In this document: piece after piece, positions 1 through 5,052 of the stretch | Layout: each line of letters starts with the position of its first letter | How positions within the stretch are numbered: position 1 is the first letter of the stretch | Source of the DNA: an uncultured Alphaproteobacteria bacterium | Lineage (GTDB): Bacteria; Pseudomonadota; Alphaproteobacteria; Rickettsiales; UBA1997 | DNA length: 5,052 nucleotides | Assembly: GCA_903858915.1 (NCBI GenBank) | Contig: CAIOKL010000027.1 | Coordinates: 1 to 5,052, forward strand | Reading direction: 5' to 3' | The notes under the pieces: generated by a model | Databases searched by the model: none | What the model saw: only the letters and a program-made list of their open reading frames with translations | What the model was told of the DNA's origin: nothing | Made by a program: the position numbers and the translations under genes

Positions 1-440
1 GATTTAATATATATATAGAGTCTTCAAGGCAAGAGCGAATACATAATTAACTTATTTGGATCGAATAAGAATGATGATGAAAGCTATTGTTCAACCATCG
101 GATTCCTGAGTGTCTATTATGAGTTTTTGCCAAATAACTTGGAAAAGTACTCCCTGAAAATATATTATAATATAGATTGATTGGTATCCGCAGACAGTCG
201 AACTAATTGTTGAATGAATCCGAAATTTGGTTCCTGCTGATGGCTTTAGTTGAAATGAATGTTTCGTTAAATCAAATCAAGAAGGCACATTGCGATATCC
301 AACCATAAAATGTGCTTTATTCAGAAGATTACAAGTAGATTAAATTTGCTCCGAACGGAACTTTTCCCAATGATTTAAATGCCATTAAGAAGATGAGTCG
401 AGGAATGCTGACCTACTTGGCTCCCGAGTATGAATAAATA
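1..440 (+). pseudogene. Ciliate-type protein kinase fragment (TAA/TAG read as Gln), frameshifted, cut at the left edge
   Basis: In the standard code this stretch is full of stops. With TAA and TAG as glutamine, frame 1 is open from 1 to 177 and contains the kinase hinge-like segment YEFLPNNLEKY (118-150). It then meets a TGA at 178-180. Frame 3 takes over from about 190 and carries NESEIWFLLMALVEMNV (213-263), the catalytic loop HCDIQPQN (288-311) and the activation-segment end RGMLTYLAPEYE (399-434). The motifs are in the right kinase order and at plausible spacing. In-frame TAA/TAG codons lie at 16, 204, 306, 336 and 435; the one at 306 is the second Q of the catalytic loop, where Paramecium-like kinases often read KPQN. 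The frame change near 178-205 has no obvious short GTA...TAG intron. The catalytic-loop Lys is Gln and the expected DFG reads PNG (351-359), so the copy is probably dead. A serine/threonine kinase of ciliate origin is the best reading, inferred from motifs only. Confidence 0.75.
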
Positions 441-466
441 AAAAATCAAAAAACAAAGAAAAGAAT

Positions 467-691
467 ATGATTCATTCGCTTGGTAATCTTGTCTTAATGT
501 CAAAAACAAAAAATTCTTCCTTTGGAAATCAGGAAAACTTAAGAGCAAAAAAAGAATCTTACCAAAATTCTGGATTAAGATATTCAGCAGAAAGTTTTAA
601 TGAAGATTTTGATTATCTTAAAGTAGATCAAAGCCAGAAAAAAATCTCAGAAGACATTGTAAAAGTATTAAGAGGGGACAAAATATTTTAA
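467..691 (+). pseudogene. C-terminal remnant of a DUF262/DUF1524 (GmrSD-like HNH) protein
   Basis: This 74-residue open frame begins inside a conserved motif. Residues 2-22 (IHSLGNLVLM, then KNSSFGNQ), followed by AKKESY at 27-32, match the pattern [IV]HxLGNLxLLSxxxNSSLxN...KKxxY. That pattern belongs to the C-terminal DUF1524 nuclease domain of DUF262/GmrSD-type proteins, several of which restrict modified phage DNA. Complete proteins are several hundred residues long. The N-terminal DUF262 NTPase part and the HNH catalytic His are missing, so the fragment should not be active. The frame is open upstream only to 434, just after a TGA at 431-433, and that point abuts the kinase fragment. Translation from 467 is formal, because the ATG lies inside the domain and has no ribosome binding site. 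An alternative reading of the first residues as kinase subdomain IX (xxSLG) is possible, but it does not explain the following NSSxxN...KKxxY pattern. Confidence 0.7.
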
Positions 692-713
692 TTTACTTTG
701 TGTTTATTTGTTC

Positions 714-734
714 AAAGCGATGTATTGCTTTTTT
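714..734 (+). terminator. Possible intrinsic terminator after the DUF1524 remnant
   Basis: AAAGCGA (714-720) pairs with TTGCTTT (725-731) as a 7-bp stem with one G-U pair and a TGTA loop. T residues run from 729 to 734. It starts 23 bases after the TAA of the DUF1524 remnant, the expected place for a terminator of the original gene. The stem is short and has only two G-C pairs, so in such AT-rich DNA it could be a chance structure. Confidence 0.35.
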
Positions 735-862
735 CTTTGATTAAGGGCTGATATTGTCACATAAGTTAAAGTTGTAAATATTGACTATGTTCCCAAATTT
801 ATTTGATCTTCTAGGGTTAAAGGGGGTTTGAGGTATTTTGTCATCAGAGGTCTTAAGTGATT

Positions 863-908
863 GTCCCGCCCTGGTGCGCTAGTTTTACCAAGAAGCGTCG
901 GCGGGCAC
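863..908. ncRNA. GC-rich stem-loop, candidate structured RNA of unknown family
   Basis: CCCGCC (865-870) and GGCGGG (900-905) form a perfect 6-bp all-G/C stem. Inside it GCGCT (876-880) can pair with AGCGT (894-898), with one G-U pair, leaving an asymmetric internal loop (871-875 against C899) and a 13-base terminal loop. An alternative inner helix is TGGT (872-875) with ACCA (887-890). I count about 29 G or C in 44 bases (863-906), far above the AT-rich surroundings, which is a classic sign of structured RNA in AT-rich bacteria. There is no T run after it, so it is not a standard terminator. It does not match tRNA, RNase P RNA, tmRNA or the SRP RNA core in features I can recognise. Ends and strand are unknown; the RNA could extend upstream through the purine-rich stretch from about 812. 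Confidence 0.35.
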
Positions 909-1017
909 TATTGATTTCAATTAAACACTCAACAAGCTGTAATGTCAAGTAGATTGTTTAAAAAAATAAAAAGCCAAAATAATTTTAAAATAAAGATGAT
1001 AAGTTTGATATTGAAAT

Positions 1018-1060
1018 AAATCTATTTTCCGAAACAGCTTGTTTCGGAAATAAGATTTTT
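1018..1060 (+). terminator. Perfect 10-bp inverted repeat followed by a T run: intrinsic terminator or attenuator
   Basis: TTTCCGAAAC (1026-1035) and GTTTCGGAAA (1041-1050) are perfect complements around a 5-base loop, AGCTT. Beyond a 2x2 internal loop, AAATCT (1018-1023) also pairs with AGATTT (1053-1058). A T run covers 1056-1060. On the + strand this is a good intrinsic terminator shape. It sits upstream of the ABC exporter, with no protein gene directly before it, so it could end a transcript from the structured region at 863-908 or act as an attenuator in the exporter leader. A transcription-factor operator is a less likely alternative. Confidence 0.5.
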
Positions 1061-1293
1061 CTAACATAAATTGGTGTTTAATAAATAAATTTTATTCTAA
1101 AATAAAATTGTAAAAAATATAAAATTATATTTCAAATTTCTTTTCAATTTCTACCCAAAGCACAATTTTGAAAATCAATTGATTGTATAAATATCTGATT
1201 TATTTTTTAAATATTATTAAAGTTTTTACAAACATTCTGATTGCTTCAAAAGATTATTTTTTTATTATTTTGAAGTTTAACCAAGAAACTGCT

Positions 1294-3048
1294 ATGAATA
1301 GCCAAATTTCTCTTCAAAAATTTTTTTATCAAATCATCAAGCCTTATAAATTTTGGTATTTTTTGATGATGCTAACGCCAATAGTTTCAGCGCTTTTCAT
1401 GCCCGTTAGCAACTACGCACTCAAATTGATAATTGATCATTTGGCGGTTAATCAAAATTTTACAATTAGCGATATTATTTTCCCCGTAACCCTTTTTTGC
1501 ATTGCGGTTTTTGTGGCGCAAATGATTTGGCGAGTATATAATTATGGCGATTACAAATCGCAACCCTTTATCGAAGCCAATATTATTAATAAGGCTTATT
1601 CAATGCTTCTCGAGCATAATTATCAATTTTTTCAAAATAATCTTTCAGGCAAAACGGCGAGTCAAATCGCCACTCTACGCGATAAATATGTTAGTATTCA
1701 CGATCATATTTTTCATGGTTTTACTCATTGCATTTTAACGATTTTAATAACATTAATAATTTTTTTTAACATTCACCAATCAATCGCAATTGCTAATTTA
1801 TTATGGCTGGCAATTTCGATTCCATTAATGTTTTACTCGAAGAAAAAAATTTTTTTTCTATCAAAAAATAGCACCGAAGCCCGTCAAAAAATTACCGGAT
1901 TGCTCAATGATAGCATCGCCAATATAAGCACTGTTTTACATTTTGCCAATCGCAATTTTGAAAAAAATTTATTGAAAAATGCCAATGATGATTTTGTAAA
2001 TTTAGAGAAAAAAAGAATTTGGTTTATTAATATTAATCATTTTTGGATTGGCTTAGTTTATGCGGTTTTGCCAATTGTCACTTTGTTTTTAATGATTGAT
2101 TTGCGTCAACAAAATGTTATTTCAATCGGCGATTTCGTGTTGGTTTTGGCGCTGATGTTTCATCTCTTTGATTATTCGTGGGTGATGCTTCAGCATGTCG
2201 ATGGCTTGATTAATGATTATGGGCAATTGAGTGAGGCATTTGCGATTTTCGATGAAAAAAATTTGGTTAAAGAAAATAATCAATTGCAAAATTTAAAAAT
2301 AACAAATCCGCAAATTATTTTTGAAAATGTTAATTTTAAATATAGCGAAAATTTAGTTTTGCGTGATTTTAGTTTAACAATAAATTCAGGTCAAAAGATT
2401 GGGCTAGTAGGTTATTCCGGTGCCGGAAAATCAACTTTGGTAAATTTACTTTTGAAAATTTTTATTAACTATTCAGGTAGAATAACTATCAATCAACAAA
2501 GTTTGACGGAAATTAATAATGATGATTTGCGTTCAAATATTGCGGTAATTCCGCAAGATCCGGCATTATTTCATCGCAGTATTTTTGATAATATTGCTTA
2601 TGGCAATCCCAACGCTTCACGCGAAGAAGTGATTGAATCCGCCAAAAAAGCGCACATTCACGATTTTATTTTTTCTTTAGCCGATGGTTATGATACTTTA
2701 GTTGGGGAAAGGGGAGTCAAGCTTTCGGGCGGGCAAAAACAACGAATCGCCATTGCACGAGCTTTGTTAAAAAATGCTTCGATTTTAATTCTTGACGAAG
2801 CGACTTCGTCATTAGATTCGAAAACCGAAAGCGAAATTCAGCAATCGATTTTAGAGATTTTAAAATTAAAAAATATTACCGTAATTGCGATTGCGCATCG
2901 CCTTTCGACCATCAAAAATATGGATCGGATTGTTGTTATCGAAACTGGAAAAATCATCGAAGATAATAGTTTTGCAAATTTAATTGACAAAAATGACGGG
3001 AAATTTAAAGAGATGTGGCATCATCAAATTAATGGCATGATAAATTAA
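1294..3048 (+). CDS. ABC exporter half-transporter, fused permease and ATP-binding domains (MsbA/ABCB-like)
   Basis: This inner-membrane exporter should work as a homodimer that couples ATP hydrolysis to outward transport. From the ATG at 1294 it is 584 residues, the usual size for the type. Predicted membrane helices lie at about 20-46, 60-82, 142-160, 164-182, 250-270 and 278-300. The ATPase domain (about 340-575) is intact: Walker A GYSGAGKST (373-381), Q-loop Gln421, signature LSGGQ (477-481), Walker B ending D501-E502, and switch His535. The frame stays open upstream to a TTG at 1183, which would add 37 hydrophobic, low-complexity residues. The ATG start is preferred because it gives the family length and begins just before the usual amphipathic lead-in to helix 1. 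The substrate cannot be read from the sequence; lipid A-type lipid flipping, drug efflux and peptide export are all possible. It stands alone, about 210 bases before rplK, and no clear terminator follows it. Confidence 0.9.
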   Translation: MNSQISLQKFFYQIIKPYKFWYFLMMLTPIVSALFMPVSNYALKLIIDHLAVNQNFTISDIIFPVTLFCIAVFVAQMIWRVYNYGDYKSQPFIEANIINKAYSMLLEHNYQFFQNNLSGKTASQIATLRDKYVSIHDHIFHGFTHCILTILITLIIFFNIHQSIAIANLLWLAISIPLMFYSKKKIFFLSKNSTEARQKITGLLNDSIANISTVLHFANRNFEKNLLKNANDDFVNLEKKRIWFININHFWIGLVYAVLPIVTLFLMIDLRQQNVISIGDFVLVLALMFHLFDYSWVMLQHVDGLINDYGQLSEAFAIFDEKNLVKENNQLQNLKITNPQIIFENVNFKYSENLVLRDFSLTINSGQKIGLVGYSGAGKSTLVNLLLKIFINYSGRITINQQSLTEINNDDLRSNIAVIPQDPALFHRSIFDNIAYGNPNASREEVIESAKKAHIHDFIFSLADGYDTLVGERGVKLSGGQKQRIAIARALLKNASILILDEATSSLDSKTESEIQQSILEILKLKNITVIAIAHRLSTIKNMDRIVVIETGKIIEDNSFANLIDKNDGKFKEMWHHQINGMIN

Positions 3049-3259
3049 ACAAAATAATTTAAGGGATTTTTTGCCAATAATAATTACTTGAAAATTTTGT
3101 TAAAAAAGCTATTGCATATAATATTTATAACTTTAAAATGTGCGGACTTAAATTATAAAAATTTGTGGTAGAAATCTTTTCGATAGCTATTTAAACCTTG
3201 ATTTTCTTGGTCTCATAGAAAATTTTGGTTTTGGCTAAACCACTTTCATTTACAAAATT
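3049..3259 (+). promoter_or_regulatory. Leader region of the rplK-rplA-rplJ-rplL cluster with a putative promoter
   Basis: These 211 bases contain no gene. A perfect -10 hexamer TATAAT lies at 3117-3122. Its -35 is poor: TTGTTA (3097-3102) is only 14 bases away and TTGAAA (3088-3093) is 23 away. A second candidate is TTTAAA (3132-3137), 16 bases before TATAAA (3154-3159). Either would leave an untranslated leader of roughly 90-130 bases, long enough for regulation. Since secE and nusG are not upstream, the ribosomal cluster needs its own promoter here. The exact start of transcription is inference. Confidence 0.4.
3226..3242 (+). promoter_or_regulatory. Small hairpin just upstream of rplK, possible translational operator
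   Basis: TGGTTT (3226-3231) pairs with AAACCA (3237-3242) around the loop TGGCT, ending 17 bases before the rplK ATG. In many bacteria L1 represses the rplK-rplA message by binding a leader structure that resembles its 23S rRNA site. The position fits such an operator, but I cannot match this hairpin to the known L1-binding motif, and six base pairs may arise by chance. Confidence 0.2.
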
Positions 3260-3694
3260 ATGTCAAAAAGCAAAGAAATTCTTGGCCTTATAAAACTACA
3301 AGTGCCAATGGGCAAAGCAAATCCAGCCCCACCAATTGGTCCAGCTTTGGGTCAAAAAGGTTTAAATATCATGGAGTTTTGTAAGCAATTTAACGCTTTA
3401 AAACTTGATTTCGAACCAGGAACTCCGATTCCAGTTACAATCATTGCCTACAAAGATAAAAGTTTTACTTTTACAACAAAAAATCCTCCAGTTTCATATT
3501 TAATTCAAAAAGAAATTAAATTAGCAAAAGGCTCTTCAAATCCAGGAAAAGATTCTGCTGGCAAAATTACCAAACAACAAATTTTAAATGTTGCCAAAAA
3601 GAAAATGGTCGACATGAACGCAACTAGTTTAGAAGCTTGTGCTTCAATGGTTGCCGGTTCAGCTTTGTCAATGGGTCTTGAAGTAATTGAATAA
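3260..3694 (+). CDS. rplK: 50S ribosomal protein L11
   Basis: L11 binds the GTPase-associated region of 23S rRNA (helices 43-44) at the base of the L7/L12 stalk and helps elongation factors and the stringent response factor RelA act on the ribosome. The protein is 144 residues, the normal length. The N-terminal domain carries the conserved proline-rich segment ANPAPPIGPALGQKG (20-34) followed by LNIMEFCKQFNA. The C-terminal rRNA-binding domain includes GKITKQQILNVAKKKM and ends SALSMGLEVIE. The ATG at 3260 gives the standard N-terminus (KEILGLIKLQVPMGKANP), although no Shine-Dalgarno sequence precedes it. It heads the cluster, and rplA begins 11 bases after its stop. Nothing in it looks damaged. 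Confidence 0.97.
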   Translation: MSKSKEILGLIKLQVPMGKANPAPPIGPALGQKGLNIMEFCKQFNALKLDFEPGTPIPVTIIAYKDKSFTFTTKNPPVSYLIQKEIKLAKGSSNPGKDSAGKITKQQILNVAKKKMVDMNATSLEACASMVAGSALSMGLEVIE

Positions 3695-3705
3695 TTTTTA
3701 TAAAA

Positions 3706-4401
3706 ATGGTTATCAAAAAACAAAAAAAACAAAAGCAAGTTCAAGAAAAACTTACTGCAAAAACTCTTGAAGAAGCTATCAACAAAGTTAAGGAAATAGC
3801 AATCGCTAAAAAACGCAAATTTGTTGAATCAATTGACATCGCTGTCAATCTTGGAATCGATGCAAAACAATCTGACCAAGCCGTTAAAGGTTCGGTTTTG
3901 TTACCACATGGTTCAGGTAAAAAAATTAAAATCATAGTTTTTACAGGTAACGAAGATTTACAAAAAACCGCGATCGAATCAGGCGCATTAATGGCTGGTC
4001 TCGAAGATCTTATATTGAAAATCGAAGGCGGATTTTTAGATTTCGATTGCTGTATTGCAACTCCAGATGTAATGCAAAAAATTAGCAAAGTCGCTAGAAA
4101 ATTAGGGCCACGCGGTTTAATGCCAAGTCCTAAAAATGGTACAGTTACTAATGATATCAAAAAAGCAGTTAGCGATGCTCTGAAAGGTAAAGCTGATTTT
4201 AAAAATGATAAAGGTGGAACCGTTCATTGCTTAGTTGGTAAAGTGAGCTTTGAAACTGAAGCTCTTTTGCAAAACGCTCAAGTAGTTATTAAAGCTATAA
4301 AAGACGCAAAACCAGAAAATGCTAAAGGCAAGTTTGTAAAAGCTTTTTATGTTAATTCAACAATGGGCCCTTCAGTTGAAGTGGCGGTTGAATCGGTTTA
4401 A
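3706..4401 (+). CDS. rplA: 50S ribosomal protein L1
   Basis: L1 forms the mobile stalk beside the E site, binding 23S rRNA helices 76-78 and guiding release of deacylated tRNA; in many bacteria it also represses its own rplK-rplA message. The protein is 231 residues, a normal length. The family signature GPRGLMPSPKNGTV begins at residue 134, and the conserved rRNA-contact end is present as FVKAFYVNSTMGPSVEVAV. A lysine/glutamine-rich tail (residues 4-15) precedes the first helix, as is common in this family. The start at 3706 is only 11 bases after the rplK stop and has an A-rich rather than a Shine-Dalgarno leader, so translational coupling with rplK is likely. rplJ follows after 16 bases. 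Confidence 0.97.
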   Translation: MVIKKQKKQKQVQEKLTAKTLEEAINKVKEIAIAKKRKFVESIDIAVNLGIDAKQSDQAVKGSVLLPHGSGKKIKIIVFTGNEDLQKTAIESGALMAGLEDLILKIEGGFLDFDCCIATPDVMQKISKVARKLGPRGLMPSPKNGTVTNDIKKAVSDALKGKADFKNDKGGTVHCLVGKVSFETEALLQNAQVVIKAIKDAKPENAKGKFVKAFYVNSTMGPSVEVAVESV

Positions 4402-4417
4402 TTGAAATTTTTTAGCA

Positions 4418-4912
4418 ATGAATAGAAATCAAAAATCAAATTTAGTTTCGTCATTAAAAAGCACCCTAGTCGGAAGTGCTTTTGTGGCTGTAATTCATTA
4501 CAGAGGAATGACGGACAAACAATTATACGATCTTCGTGTCTCCCTAAAATCAAAGGGTTGTAACATTAAGATTTCAAAAAATACTTTAGTAAAAGTTGCC
4601 ATTAAGGGAACCGAACTTGAAACTCTGTCACAACATCTCGTTGGTCCGGTTGCAGTTCTTTATTCCCAAGATCCAGTAGCTCTTGCCAAAGTTATTTCTG
4701 ATACCGCCAAAAAGGTAGAGGTTATTAAAATCGTTACAGGTTTTTTCAATAAATCTTTGATGTCAGAAACTGCCATAAAAGAAATGGCAAAACTTGGATC
4801 TCTCGACGAAGTTCGCGCTTCATTTGTTGGATTGCTCAAGGGTACTCAGTCGAAATTTGTTAGAGTTCTTAACGCTCCAAAAGACGGTTTGGCAACTCTT
4901 AAAACACAATAA
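4418..4912 (+). CDS. rplJ: 50S ribosomal protein L10
   Basis: L10 anchors the L7/L12 dimers to the 50S subunit through its C-terminal helix and binds 23S rRNA next to L11 through its N-terminal domain. The protein is 164 residues, at the short end of the usual range. Recognisable segments are YRGMT (28-32), the conserved KNTLVKVAIKGT (54-65), SLDEVRASFVGLL (128-140) and a C-terminal stretch FVRVLNAPKDGLATLK that fits the L7/L12-binding helix. The wording SLDEVRA and LNAPKDGL is typical of alphaproteobacterial L10. Only 16 bases separate it from rplA, too few for the structured L10 leader used for autoregulation in E. coli and Bacillus, so it is probably read from the same message as rplK-rplA. 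Confidence 0.96.
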   Translation: MNRNQKSNLVSSLKSTLVGSAFVAVIHYRGMTDKQLYDLRVSLKSKGCNIKISKNTLVKVAIKGTELETLSQHLVGPVAVLYSQDPVALAKVISDTAKKVEVIKIVTGFFNKSLMSETAIKEMAKLGSLDEVRASFVGLLKGTQSKFVRVLNAPKDGLATLKTQ

Positions 4913-4948
4913 TTAAAAAAATTCTATTAACTTAAAACAAAAAGAAAT

Positions 4949-5052
4949 ATGTCAGTAAATTTAGAACAAATTGCAGAAACATTATCAACGCTTACCGTGC
5001 TTGAACTTGCCGATCTAAGCAAAAAATTAGAAGAAAAATGGGGAGTTTCAGC
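4949..5052 (+). CDS. rplL: 50S ribosomal protein L7/L12, N-terminal part (cut by the window edge)
   Basis: L7/L12 is the multicopy stalk protein whose C-terminal domain recruits elongation factors and stimulates their GTPase activity. Only the first 34 residues are in the window, covering the N-terminal dimerisation and L10-binding domain. They include ETLSTLTVLELADLSKKL and EEKWGVS, the latter a close match to alphaproteobacterial L7/L12. The ATG at 4949 follows an A-rich stretch (AAAAAGAAAT), with 36 bases between it and the rplJ stop. That spacer shows no hairpin. The hinge and C-terminal domain lie beyond the right edge, where rpoB would normally follow. Confidence 0.95.
   Translation, partial: MSVNLEQIAETLSTLTVLELADLSKKLEEKWGVS

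Larger units (their letters stand above)
692..1293. other. Intergenic region without a recognisable gene
   Basis: About 600 bases lie between the DUF1524 remnant and the preferred start of the ABC exporter gene. I see no open frame with recognisable protein content on either strand, and reading TAA/TAG as Gln does not reveal more kinase. The stretch holds three structured segments listed separately (714-734, 863-908 and 1018-1060). From about 1061 to 1293 it is extremely AT-rich, with several TATAAA/TATATT-like -10 candidates, but none has a good -35 at 16-18 bases. I therefore do not name a promoter for the exporter gene. Confidence 0.6.

Noticed and set aside
863..908. SRP (4.5S) RNA, because GTTTTACCA and GAAGC resemble parts of its conserved tip.
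   Set aside because: The essential GGUCCGGAAGGAAGCAGC-type core is missing, so it cannot be called SRP RNA.
1168..1197. Promoter for the exporter using TTGAAA (1168-1173) with TATAAA (1186-1191) or TATCTG (1192-1197).
   Set aside because: The spacing is 12 bases for the good -10, and the correctly spaced hexamer is weak. Similar matches occur throughout this AT-rich stretch.
1183..1293. N-terminal extension of the ABC exporter from a TTG codon at 1183 (37 extra residues).
   Set aside because: The ATG at 1294 gives the normal family length and N-terminus. The extra residues are low-complexity hydrophobic sequence expected from translating AT-rich DNA.
1544..1738. A 64-codon open frame in another frame inside the exporter gene.
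   Set aside because: It lies wholly within the membrane domain of an intact ABC exporter and has no start signal or recognisable domain.
3036..3075. Terminator after the ABC exporter, from AAATTA/TAATTT pairing and a T run at 3067-3072.
   Set aside because: The stem is short and all A-T, and it is not placed directly before the T run; expected by chance in this composition.
3505..4160. Minus-strand open frames of 79 and 139 codons opposite rplK and rplA.
   Set aside because: They lie entirely or almost entirely opposite well-supported ribosomal protein genes and show no recognisable domain; they mirror the codon pattern of the other strand.

Overview
The window is AT-rich, apart from one GC-rich patch near 863-908. 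It most likely comes from an alphaproteobacterium of the obligate intracellular type (Rickettsiales or Holosporales-like). This placement rests on three things seen here: the L10 and L7/L12 protein sequences are alphaproteobacterial in style (the L7/L12 N-terminus ends in LSKKLEEKWGVS), the base composition is low in GC, and the left end carries DNA that looks as if it came from a ciliate. No species can be named from the sequence alone.

Left end (1-about 440): this stretch has no credible bacterial gene. If TAA and TAG are read as glutamine, with TGA as the only stop as in Paramecium and Tetrahymena, it becomes a fragment of a eukaryotic protein kinase. It holds a hinge-like segment (YEFLPNNLEKY), a catalytic loop (HCDIQPQN) and an activation-segment end (RGMLTYLAPEYE). 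The reading frame shifts once, and two catalytic motifs are damaged. It ends abruptly against a truncated bacterial open frame (467-691), the C-terminal part of a DUF262/DUF1524 (GmrSD-type HNH) protein. Either host DNA was transferred into the symbiont and is decaying, or the assembly is chimeric.

Middle (692-1293): about 600 bases with no convincing gene. It holds a small terminator-like hairpin after the DUF1524 remnant, a strongly GC-rich hairpin (863-908) that could belong to a non-coding RNA, and a 10-bp perfect inverted repeat followed by a T run (1018-1060). An upstream 10-mer could compete with that last hairpin for pairing.

Centre (1294-3048): one complete ABC exporter half-transporter (fused membrane and ATPase domains), probably working as a homodimer in the inner membrane.

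Right end (3260-5052): the ribosomal protein cluster rplK-rplA-rplJ-rplL, tightly packed on the + strand, with rplL cut by the window edge and rpoB expected beyond it. These genes build the two mobile stalks of the 50S subunit: L11 with L10-(L7/L12), which recruit translation factors, and L1, which guides the exit of deacylated tRNA. secE and nusG, usually just upstream of rplK, are absent here. A putative promoter and a small hairpin precede rplK. None of the start codons has a clear Shine-Dalgarno sequence.
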